DNA from: Candidatus Syntropharchaeum sp.
GTDB taxonomy: Archaea; Halobacteriota; Syntropharchaeia; Syntropharchaeales; Syntropharchaeaceae
Assembly (NCBI GenBank): GCA_026134025.1
Contig: JAOQII010000001.1
Span: 1-64,000 of the forward strand
DNA length: 64,000 bases
Direction of reading: 5' to 3'
In this document: one piece after another, positions 22,249-30,447 of the stretch
How positions within the stretch are numbered: the stretch's first letter is position 1
Layout: the number at the start of each line of letters is the position of its first letter
Made by a program: the position numbers and the translations under genes
Notes under the pieces: generated by a model
Told to the model about the DNA's origin: nothing
The model's input: the letters and a program-made list of their open reading frames with translations, nothing else
Databases searched by the model: none

Positions 22249-24005
22249 ACCCAGAGGGAAATCCACTCCTGGATAAATCTGAGAAGGAGATCCATAAGAT
22301 CATCCAGGAATCTAATATAACAGTTGCAAAGAGCTTTTCTGATCTTGTGCGCTCCTCGCTTGGACCTTTAGGCGCACACAAGATAATCATCGATGAAGAT
22401 GGTTTTATAATCGTCACAAGGGACGGCAGGACGATCTTCGATAACATCTGCGTGGATCATCCGATAGAAGGGATGATGCTTGAGCTATCCATGTTACAGG
22501 ATGATATAGCTGGTGATGGTACAACATCGGTCGTAATCCTTGCAGGTGAACTTCTCACCCGTGCACAGGAGCTTCTGGAGAAAGGGCTCCACCCATCAAA
22601 TATCGTAAACGGTTACACGCTGGCGATGCATGAGGCAACGCTTATCCTGAACGAACTTGCAGTCGCCGTTTCCTCAGAAGAGAAAAAAATTCTGCTTCAG
22701 ATCGCGAGAACATCGCTGAATAGCAAGATCCTTGCAGGCTACCGCGATCTATTTGCAGATATGGTGGTCGAGGCTGTATTGAGAACCCGTGATGATAGAA
22801 ACATCTATTTTGAGTCCTCAACAGGTGGGAGCATACGTGACATCTACCTCTTCAATGGAATGATCCTTGAGAACAGAACACTGGTCCCTCACATGCAGAG
22901 CAGTATCCAGGACCCGAAGATACTTCTCCTGAACTCGAAGCTCAAGCTCCAGGATGCCAAACATAGGCTTGGGGGTGCGGTCGATCTCTTACTTGAGGCA
23001 GGACAGATAACACGGATGCACATGGCAGAGTTTGCGATCTACAGTGAGATCGTACAGAAGATCGGAGAACTGGGTGTTAATGTGGTCTTAAACTCACGCA
23101 AGATGGATCCTGTGGCGATGGACTTCTTCAGGAAGGCTGGTATCTTCGCGGTTCGAAATCTTCCTTCTGAGAACCTGAGGCGAATCGCGGACCTGACTGG
23201 TGGAAAAATCATCTCTGAGTTTGGCGAAATTGGTGAAGATGACCTTGGATCTGCAAACTCGATAAAAGAAGAGCAAATTGGTGATCACAGATTTATCCTG
23301 ATTGAAAAGGAAGATTCACCTGTTTTAACAGTTATGATCCGTGGCGGGACGAAACAGATGGTCGATGAGGTCAAAAGAACCTTGAATGACGCGATCCAGA
23401 CGACGATTCATACGCTTGAGGATCGTCATATCCTGCCAGGCGGCGGTGCGATCGAGGTTGAGGTTGCATCACGGCTCAGGAAGTATGCATACACGATAGA
23501 ATCGAAAGAGCAGCTTGCAGTACTTGCATTTGCAGATGCCCTTGAATCTATACCGAAGATCCTCGCGATAAACTCAGGTATGGATCCGATCTCAACCCTG
23601 ATCTCGCTCAAGCAGGAGCATGCAGGCGGTGAGATCTCGGCAGGCATCGATGCAGAAGGAGAACTCATCGTTGATACCATCGAGCGTGGGATCATCGAGC
23701 CACTTGGAATGAAACGGCAGGTGATTCATGGTGCTGCAATGACCGCTATAATGATCTTGAGGGTCGATGACTTCATTCCACGAAAAGATCTGGAGAAGAG
23801 AAAAGCCGATCTTACAAAGGAGGATATAAAGGTTGCGTTGAAGTCTGATAAGGACGTCGAGGACGCTTACAGAGATGCGGTCAACCTCTTTGGGAGGAAG
23901 AATGTCCGTGACATGGTCAAGGTCTATGGTTGGGAGAGTGTGCCGCGCGTCCTGAATAAATGGTATGGAAAAGAGGTTCATAAGCCGCTTACAACACCCG
24001 AGTGA
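22245..24005 (+). CDS. Divergent group II chaperonin (thermosome/CCT-like)
   Basis: SLGPLGAHKIIIDEDG, TRDGRTIF, DDIAGDGTTSVVILAGELL, LPGGGAIEVEVASRLR, GIIEPLGMKRQVI...AIMILRVDDFI; ATGA overlap with rps7. Confidence 0.9.
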   Translation: MNPEGNPLLDKSEKEIHKIIQESNITVAKSFSDLVRSSLGPLGAHKIIIDEDGFIIVTRDGRTIFDNICVDHPIEGMMLELSMLQDDIAGDGTTSVVILAGELLTRAQELLEKGLHPSNIVNGYTLAMHEATLILNELAVAVSSEEKKILLQIARTSLNSKILAGYRDLFADMVVEAVLRTRDDRNIYFESSTGGSIRDIYLFNGMILENRTLVPHMQSSIQDPKILLLNSKLKLQDAKHRLGGAVDLLLEAGQITRMHMAEFAIYSEIVQKIGELGVNVVLNSRKMDPVAMDFFRKAGIFAVRNLPSENLRRIADLTGGKIISEFGEIGEDDLGSANSIKEEQIGDHRFILIEKEDSPVLTVMIRGGTKQMVDEVKRTLNDAIQTTIHTLEDRHILPGGGAIEVEVASRLRKYAYTIESKEQLAVLAFADALESIPKILAINSGMDPISTLISLKQEHAGGEISAGIDAEGELIVDTIERGIIEPLGMKRQVIHGAAMTAIMILRVDDFIPRKDLEKRKADLTKEDIKVALKSDKDVEDAYRDAVNLFGRKNVRDMVKVYGWESVPRVLNKWYGKEVHKPLTTPE

Positions 24006-24025
24006 TGGGGGTGGGAGATCATACC

Positions 24026-24949
24026 CTACATAACCCACCAGACCAGCCCTATCGTAATCACCTTTGCCGCCATGCTGCTTGCATAGTTGATCGCGGCCAT
24101 CCTGACCCCGAGTTTCCCAAATAGCGAGAGGTAGATCGAGAGGCTGTACCTGATGTAGATCAATGTTATCACGATCATACTGCCGATAAGAAGTGTGAGT
24201 ATCGCCTCCTTTGGTGTTATAATCCTTTCTGCAAGGAACGATCCCAGGATCGCATATCCAACCGAGTAATGGACGAACTGTCCAGCCAGGGCTGTAACAC
24301 ACTCACCAGGGATGCCAAGTAGCCTTAAAAGCGGATCAAAAAGAGGGGCGATCTGATCCATCATTCCATGATCGAGTAAGAAGCCGATCGCAGGTATGGT
24401 GATTATGAGGATCGGGATTATCCTTTTAAGCGTTGGATACGATGCTTTGATGCCTTTTCTGATGATATTTCTGCTCAAGATGAGCTTCTCAGGTGAATTG
24501 TTCTCGATCTGAAGTGTGCGTGGTGGAAGGACTACTTTTGAATAGACAAATGCCCAGAGGGTCTGTATGAAGGCTGCAAAGAGATTAAGCATGACATAGA
24601 TGCCACCCACAACAGGACCAAGGATCACGAGTGCGACCGGTGCCTGCACCCTGAAGAGCGACTCCCCTAAAACGATCGGGAATGTCCCCATCACAACGGT
24701 TATTATCGCTTCCCGATCTGTGATCTCGCCCCTTCTGTAAAACTCGGCAAGTGTTGATTTGCCTGCGGTTGCGGAGAGAAGCGTTGTGAAAAGCGATATT
24801 ACGCAGACTTCTGGGAGATTGGATGCTTTGCAGAGTGGTTTTACAAGCGGAGAGAGTTTTGATGGGATGTTTGTCTCAACAAGAATATTTGCAAGCGTTA
24901 CACCTATTGTAACAAGGATTACACTCTGTACAAGATATTTTACGAGCAT
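24026..24949 (-). CDS. Nucleoside-recognition/Gate domain membrane protein
   Basis: Multi-TM; LLSATAGKSTLAEFYRRGEITDREAIITVVMGTFPIVLGESLFR. Confidence 0.7.
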   Translation of the reverse strand: MLVKYLVQSVILVTIGVTLANILVETNIPSKLSPLVKPLCKASNLPEVCVISLFTTLLSATAGKSTLAEFYRRGEITDREAIITVVMGTFPIVLGESLFRVQAPVALVILGPVVGGIYVMLNLFAAFIQTLWAFVYSKVVLPPRTLQIENNSPEKLILSRNIIRKGIKASYPTLKRIIPILIITIPAIGFLLDHGMMDQIAPLFDPLLRLLGIPGECVTALAGQFVHYSVGYAILGSFLAERIITPKEAILTLLIGSMIVITLIYIRYSLSIYLSLFGKLGVRMAAINYASSMAAKVITIGLVWWVM

Positions 24950-25233
24950 ACATCCCTTATTGAACCTGTAGTCGACTCAGCACTCAGATCATCGAGCTTG
25001 AAGTATCTTGCCCTGAACGCGTCTGCGAGCTCCTTTCCTGTGCCAGGATCGAGTAGCCCATCGCTTGTATCGATCAGAACTGTTGCGATCTTATCGTCCC
25101 CAATTGAGGTGGCAAGTTCCTTCACTTCCTCGATCGGATTTTTAGAAGATATATCCACGTTCGCCCTCCCATCAGAGATCAGTACAATGAGAGATGATAT
25201 TGTTTCTGCGATTGTTACGGAAGATGGGGTTAT
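24940..25233 (-). pseudogene. C-terminal remnant of a magnesium/cobalt-chelatase-type VWA domain protein
   Basis: SSLIVLISDGRANVDISSKNPIEEVKELATSIGDDKIATVLIDTSDGLLDPGTGKELADAFRARYFKLDDLSAESTTGSIRDV preserved; frame closes at TAA 25234-25236 and the N-terminal part is missing. Confidence 0.7.
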
Positions 25234-25257
25234 TTATCCAGAATCTTTTCCAAAGGG

Positions 25258-26112
25258 TCAAATCCCCAAAACCTTCCTTGCATTCTTCTCAAGGATCAGT
25301 TCCTTAACCTCATCGCTGAACCCAAGTTCGTCGAAGCTTTGAAGCCATCTTGCAGGATCGATGAAGGGATAGTCTGTACCAAAGAGACATTTCTCCTTTA
25401 GAAGCCCTCCTGCATACCTGATCAAGACCTCTGGAAAGTACTTCGGAAGCCAGCCCGAGAGATCGAGGTAGACATTCGCCTTATGCATACAGATCGCGAT
25501 CGACTCGTCCTGCCAGGGCCACGATGGGTGAAGCCCGATTATCGTGAGTTCAGGAAAATCTGCTGCAACATCATCGATGTAGATCGGTCTTGCATACTTC
25601 AGCTTCACCCCATCACCGCCAGGTGCACCGGATCCTGCCCCGGTCATCCCGAGATGGAACTGAACAGGGATCTCAAGTTCAACACATTTCTCATAGATCG
25701 GATAGAAACGCCTATCATTCGGGAAGAATGCCTGCATCGCCTGCTGAAACTTAACACCACGGAGTCCAAGATCCCTTACTGCGACCTCAAGGTCTTTGAG
25801 CGCGACCCTGCCTTTCCACGGATCAACCGATGCGAAACCGATGAAACGATCTGGAAATCTATCAACCATGCCTGCGATATATTCATTCGAGGTCTTTGGA
25901 AGCCCTGTTGCGGTCTCTGCATCCCATGCAACAAGAACCGCCTTTGCGATTCCCGCCCGATCATACTCCTCGATCATATCCTCGATCGTCTTTGGCTTGT
26001 TTGAGATCCCGAAGTATTCAGCAGCGTGTCGCATGTACCTGCCACCGCTTATCGTGGAGAACTCCTCGGTCGGTGGATGTGCATGGATATCTATAAGCTT
26101 TATCAGCGACAT
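25258..26112 (-). CDS. Amidohydrolase 2 family metal-dependent hydrolase/decarboxylase
   Basis: IDIHAHPP..., GLRGVKFQQAMQ, IGLHPSWPW, CLFGTDYPFIDPARWL. Confidence 0.87.
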   Translation of the reverse strand: MSLIKLIDIHAHPPTEEFSTISGGRYMRHAAEYFGISNKPKTIEDMIEEYDRAGIAKAVLVAWDAETATGLPKTSNEYIAGMVDRFPDRFIGFASVDPWKGRVALKDLEVAVRDLGLRGVKFQQAMQAFFPNDRRFYPIYEKCVELEIPVQFHLGMTGAGSGAPGGDGVKLKYARPIYIDDVAADFPELTIIGLHPSWPWQDESIAICMHKANVYLDLSGWLPKYFPEVLIRYAGGLLKEKCLFGTDYPFIDPARWLQSFDELGFSDEVKELILEKNARKVLGI

Positions 26113-27260
26113 ACATCTCCAAGGATTGCCCTGCTTATTATAACCTTCTCAACCTCTTTCGTGCCCTCGTATATCTCGATGACCTTTGCCGCGCGGTAGA
26201 ATCGCTCAACGTCATACTCGTTTATGTACCCATACCCACCATGCATCTGGACAGCTTCATCAACGACTTCAACGCCCACCCGTGCCGCATTCCACTTTGC
26301 CATCGCTACAAGCTTTGGATCGATCCGGTTCTCATCTATGGATAACGCTGCCCGGTACAGGAGCGTTCTTGCAGCCTCTATCTTTGTTGCCATCTCTGCT
26401 ACTTTAAACTGGTTTACCTGGAATGCCGCAACAGGCTTCCCGAATATCTCACGTTTTTTAATATGATCGATCGTTTTCTCAAAAGCACCCTGTGCAAGCC
26501 CAAGCCCCTGCGCTGCGATCTCAAGACGACTCCGATCAAAGAAATACATGATATTTTTGAAACCCTCTCCACGCTCGCCGATCAAGTTCTCTTTTGGAAC
26601 TCTCAGATCGCTGAAAGTCAGATCCGCAGTATCAGATGCCCTTATGCCCATCTTGCCCTCACACCGCTCTGCCTCAAACCCGGGTCGGTCTGTCTCAACG
26701 ATGAAGGTACTGTGGCGTCTGTGTATGCTCGTTGCATCAGGGTCTGTCACACACATTACAAGCAGATAATCTGCAACAGATCCGTTCGTGATGAAGGTCT
26801 TTGATCCGTTTATTATCCATTCATCACCATCAAGCACTGCCTTTGTGCTCACGGCACCTGCAACGTCACTTCCTGCATCAGGATCTGTTATCGCGATCCC
26901 TGCTATCTTCTCGCCTGAACATAGTGGTGGGATATACTTCTGCTTCTGCTCTTCTGACCCAACGGCAAGCAGCGTTGTGCACCCAAACGTCGTCGAGAAT
27001 AGAGAGAGTGCAATCCCCGGATCAACCCTCGAAAACTCCTCAGCAACGATTACATCATCGAGAAAACCAAGTCCAGCGCCTCCATATTCCTCAGGTATGT
27101 AGATGCCTATAAACCCAAGCTGTGCTGCTTTCTTAATAATATCCCTTGGGTAGATCTCATCACGATCGTATTCCTTTGCTACATCCGCGATCTCACCCTC
27201 TGCAAACTCCCGCGCAGCCTTTCTAATGTCCTTCTGTTCTTCCGTAAGCTCGAAGTTCAT
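26103..27260 (-). CDS. Acyl-CoA dehydrogenase
   Basis: GIAITDPDAGSDVAG, KTFITNGSVADYL, QMHGGYGYINEYDVERFYRAAKVIEIYEGTKEV. Confidence 0.94.
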   Translation of the reverse strand: MNFELTEEQKDIRKAAREFAEGEIADVAKEYDRDEIYPRDIIKKAAQLGFIGIYIPEEYGGAGLGFLDDVIVAEEFSRVDPGIALSLFSTTFGCTTLLAVGSEEQKQKYIPPLCSGEKIAGIAITDPDAGSDVAGAVSTKAVLDGDEWIINGSKTFITNGSVADYLLVMCVTDPDATSIHRRHSTFIVETDRPGFEAERCEGKMGIRASDTADLTFSDLRVPKENLIGERGEGFKNIMYFFDRSRLEIAAQGLGLAQGAFEKTIDHIKKREIFGKPVAAFQVNQFKVAEMATKIEAARTLLYRAALSIDENRIDPKLVAMAKWNAARVGVEVVDEAVQMHGGYGYINEYDVERFYRAAKVIEIYEGTKEVEKVIISRAILGDVCR

Positions 27261-27360
27261 CCTCGATTCACCGTCCCGATCTCACATTTTCCGCCCATTC
27301 TTAAATATTTTTTGAATAAATACTATAATTATAATATATAATCACACTATTTATCCAGAG

Positions 27361-28755
27361 CTACATATCAGCAAACTCCCCTTCAAGCATCTTTATCGCA
27401 AAGTCGATTCCGAGTTTGTACCGATCTTCCATTCGCGCTCTCGCCTCACGAAGGCTTTCTATCGCCCTCCTATCCCCGAAATACCCAAGCCCCAGCCCTG
27501 CAGCACCAGCAATCTCCATATTTTCTGAACTCAGAAGCTCAAGAAGGGTATTATACGCAGCCTCAACGCCTTTCATCTCCGTTAGACAGTTTATCGCAGC
27601 AAACCTGTTTCTCGCGTTCTCAGATCCTGCATTCATAATCTCAGCTTTAAGATGTGGGACCATCTCCTCGCCTGATTCAATAATTCTCTCTGCAAAAGCA
27701 CCAACGATTTTATCATCAAAGAGTTTCAATCCATCGACCATCGCCTTCTTTGCCAGATCACCTTCAATCTTTGATAGAATCTCTGGAGCACTTTCTGAGA
27801 TGGGATCGCCCCTTAAAATAGCCGTTCTGAGATACAAAACCGCATCTTCGCCGAGCTCAACGATCTCTTCGATCTCACCACCTTCAACAACAGCACAAGC
27901 TTCTGAATCTGGATCGAACTTGCCAGATTCAAGCTCTTTGATCTCGTTTACACGCCATCGCAGATTATCGAAACTATCCTGGCTGACAAATCGATTCCAT
28001 GGTTGTCTCTCATCTCCATTGTAATCCACCGCGAGTTTTATTCCTTCTTCTGCAATTTCTAAAGCTTTATCATATTCTGAATCTTTTATCAAGCCCTCGA
28101 TGAACTTTACACGACTTAAAAGATCTTCTGGATAGTGTGATACAATATGATCTCCGATCGCAATAAGCTCATCGATCCTGTTATCCTTATCAAAGAGTGC
28201 CATTAGATTGATAAGGGCTGTATAATCGAGGGGATTTACCTCCAGAACTTCATTAAACTCCTTTTCAGGATCGTTTACTGGAATGTATCCAGTTTTAAGA
28301 TAATTTTCAAGCGTATCAATGACTTCTTCTCCGCTTGATTCTTCAAGAATTGAGATAGCACGATTCATATCTGCTATCTCTCGTTTTATAAGGTAATAGT
28401 CCCTGCTCCTCTCTTCAAGATGGCTACAGATATCTTCCCCACGCGCTGTCAGATCTTCAAGCCTCTTTTTGAGTGTCTCAACCCAGATCGGATCATCCAC
28501 CCCTCCCAGGTTCTTGATCCTCGAACCTGCTTCGATCTCATCAAGGGTATCGATAATCTCACGAGATATCACTTCCCATGCTCCATTCTCCATCGTTCCA
28601 ATGTCGATCGGCTTAAAATCCTTAATTAACTCAATTATTTTAAACATTCGCGCTGCAAAGACCTTTTGCGAGTCATTCCCACGTTTTCGAAGCAGCCTAA
28701 GCCCCCTCTTAACCTCTTTCTTCAACTTCTTCACTGCCATTGGATCACGTTCCAC
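27361..28755 (-). CDS. TPR/HEAT-repeat protein
   Basis: Helical repeats including EVNPLDYTALINLMALFDKDNRIDELIAIGDHIVSHYPEDLL and a HEAT-like C-terminus (GAAGLGLGYFGDRRAIESLREA). Confidence 0.65.
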   Translation of the reverse strand: MERDPMAVKKLKKEVKRGLRLLRKRGNDSQKVFAARMFKIIELIKDFKPIDIGTMENGAWEVISREIIDTLDEIEAGSRIKNLGGVDDPIWVETLKKRLEDLTARGEDICSHLEERSRDYYLIKREIADMNRAISILEESSGEEVIDTLENYLKTGYIPVNDPEKEFNEVLEVNPLDYTALINLMALFDKDNRIDELIAIGDHIVSHYPEDLLSRVKFIEGLIKDSEYDKALEIAEEGIKLAVDYNGDERQPWNRFVSQDSFDNLRWRVNEIKELESGKFDPDSEACAVVEGGEIEEIVELGEDAVLYLRTAILRGDPISESAPEILSKIEGDLAKKAMVDGLKLFDDKIVGAFAERIIESGEEMVPHLKAEIMNAGSENARNRFAAINCLTEMKGVEAAYNTLLELLSSENMEIAGAAGLGLGYFGDRRAIESLREARARMEDRYKLGIDFAIKMLEGEFADM

Positions 28756-28858
28756 GAGATGTAATTCCTAATACTAAAAAATATTTTCCTGAATATTGAA
28801 GGAGTGATGATGACCAGATCACACTCTCAGGGAGAGATTAAAAATATAAAAAAGTGAC

Positions 28859-29044
28859 TTAAGTTCTTTTTGCGCCGACAATACTGTTTTTTTTCCGCTG
28901 TATCTTCCTTCTAACTGCACCTTTTGCATTATAACGCTGGCAGGGTCCAGGTTTCTTATATTTGGACTCACCTTCAGGGACAAGTCGTATCTTTCCTTTC
29001 CTGTTTTTTATCTGAATCCAGTGGATGCTACCTGTCTTTCCCAT
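28859..29044 (-). CDS. Small basic archaeal protein (DUF5350-like)
   Basis: 61 aa MGKTGSIHWIQIKNRKGKIRLVPEGESKYKKPGPCQRYNAKGAVRRKIQRKKN. Confidence 0.65.
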   Translation of the reverse strand: MGKTGSIHWIQIKNRKGKIRLVPEGESKYKKPGPCQRYNAKGAVRRKIQRKKNSIVGAKRT

Positions 29045-29068
29045 CGATCACACCTGCACTTTTACAAT

Positions 29069-29434
29069 TCAAACCGCACCCATGCCCTGAACACCGCCAA
29101 GAGCCTGTTTAACCTGCTCCTGAAGCTGCTGGAAGCGTTTCTGGATACGTTCATCCTGCCGCTCAATCGTTTTCAACCTGAGATCAAACGTCTCCTTTTT
29201 CTCAACAAGATCTGAATGTACGCTTGCTTTATCCGATTTTATAAGAATTTCACCGACATTTCGATAGATTACACTATCATCCCCAACTTTCTCAAGTTCT
29301 TCAAGTGCACCATCTATCTCCTTTAACATCATCGTGATCTGAGACTTCTGCATGGCAAGCGACTGTGCCTGCTGCTGTAGTTGCTGTAATTGTGCAATCT
29401 GATTCTGAAGCTGGGGGGATATCTCCTGACTCAT
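29069..29434 (-). CDS. pfdB: Prefoldin subunit beta
   Basis: 121 aa coiled-coil/hairpin; LQNQIAQLQQLQQQAQSLAMQKSQITMMLKEIDGALEELE. Confidence 0.9.
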   Translation of the reverse strand: MSQEISPQLQNQIAQLQQLQQQAQSLAMQKSQITMMLKEIDGALEELEKVGDDSVIYRNVGEILIKSDKASVHSDLVEKKETFDLRLKTIERQDERIQKRFQQLQEQVKQALGGVQGMGAV

Positions 29435-29680
29435 TTAAATCTCACACTCCAATAGATCTATCATCTCTTCTGCAATCTTGACGAGCCTTAGCCATGTATT
29501 TATCGATGCCCTTGCACTCACAAGGTCTTCTGCATCGATTACAAGCTTCAAGCCTGGATCGACTTTGACCAATGTAATACTTGAACGTTCTGATGGGGCA
29601 GTCACACACTCAGGACGTATCGCCTCGTAGATGGCTACCGCATCCGGGTATGGTATCTCACATTCAATCACTGTTCTCAT
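29435..29680 (-). CDS. pcc1: KEOPS complex subunit Pcc1
   Basis: [24 protein letters not shown]...[30 protein letters not shown]; start at 29680 overlaps the rpoP stop. Confidence 0.85.
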   Translation of the reverse strand: MRTVIECEIPYPDAVAIYEAIRPECVTAPSERSSITLVKVDPGLKLVIDAEDLVSARASINTWLRLVKIAEEMIDLLECEI

Positions 29681-29814
29681 TCTGCTTTTACCGTCTTGAC
29701 CATTGTGGGACGCTGTTTTATGAGGATGCGATGACCACAATAGTTGCACCTTATCCCAGGCGACCCGTAATCGATCTCAACGAGATATTTACACTTTGCA
29801 CAATAATATCCCAT
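29677..29814 (-). CDS. rpoP: RNA polymerase subunit P (45 aa, absent from the ORF track)
   Basis: Translated by hand: [45 protein letters not shown]; CxxC...CxxCGxRI. Confidence 0.93.
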   Translation of the reverse strand: MGYYCAKCKYLVEIDYGSPGIRCNYCGHRILIKQRPTMVKTVKAE

Positions 29815-29886
29815 ACTCACACCCTGTTGGTTCAACCTAATTATTGCCCATCCATTTTATAAACCTTGCTGTGCCACACTTCTCTG

Positions 29887-30447
29887 ATGTCAGATAAAAT
29901 ACGAGCCTTCATTGCGGTGGATATGCCCATCGAGATACAGACCGCGATCAGAGACCTCCAGCAGGGATTGAATATCAGTGGGGTTAAGCCCGTCAACCCA
30001 TCCCTCATCCACGTAACGCTCAAGTTTCTCGGCGAGACACCCCAAAAAAAGATAGAAAAAGTTTGCAGAGTGCTTGATTCAATTGACGTGCCGCGTTTTG
30101 AGGTGCATGTGAAAGGTGTGGGCGTCTTTCCAAAACTGAAGAACCCGCGCGTTGTCTGGGTCGGGCTTGAGGATGATTCGAACCTCCAGCAAATTGTGGG
30201 TATGCTTGAGGAAGACCTATCAAAGCTCGGATTTGAGCGTGAAAGAAAGAAGTTCTCCTCACATCTGACCATAGCAAGAGTCAAGCGGGCAGGAAAAGAG
30301 GAACAGTTGATGGTAGCAGATTTTGTGAGAAATAACAGTGACTTTAACGCTGGAACAGTTCTCATAAACGAAGTCAAGCTTAAAAAGAGCGTTCTAACCC
30401 CACAGGGACCGATATACTCGGACATCCATACAAAAGAACTTAAATGA
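29887..30447 (+). CDS. thpR: RNA 2',3'-cyclic phosphodiesterase (ThpR/LigT)
   Basis: MSDKIRAFIAVDMP; HVTLKFLGE and HLTIARVK motifs. Confidence 0.92.
   Translation: MSDKIRAFIAVDMPIEIQTAIRDLQQGLNISGVKPVNPSLIHVTLKFLGETPQKKIEKVCRVLDSIDVPRFEVHVKGVGVFPKLKNPRVVWVGLEDDSNLQQIVGMLEEDLSKLGFERERKKFSSHLTIARVKRAGKEEQLMVADFVRNNSDFNAGTVLINEVKLKKSVLTPQGPIYSDIHTKELK

Noticed and set aside
28799-28830. GTGATGATGACCAGATCAC hairpin/box-C-like sequence
   Set aside because: No matching D box; more likely a short palindrome in a gene flank.
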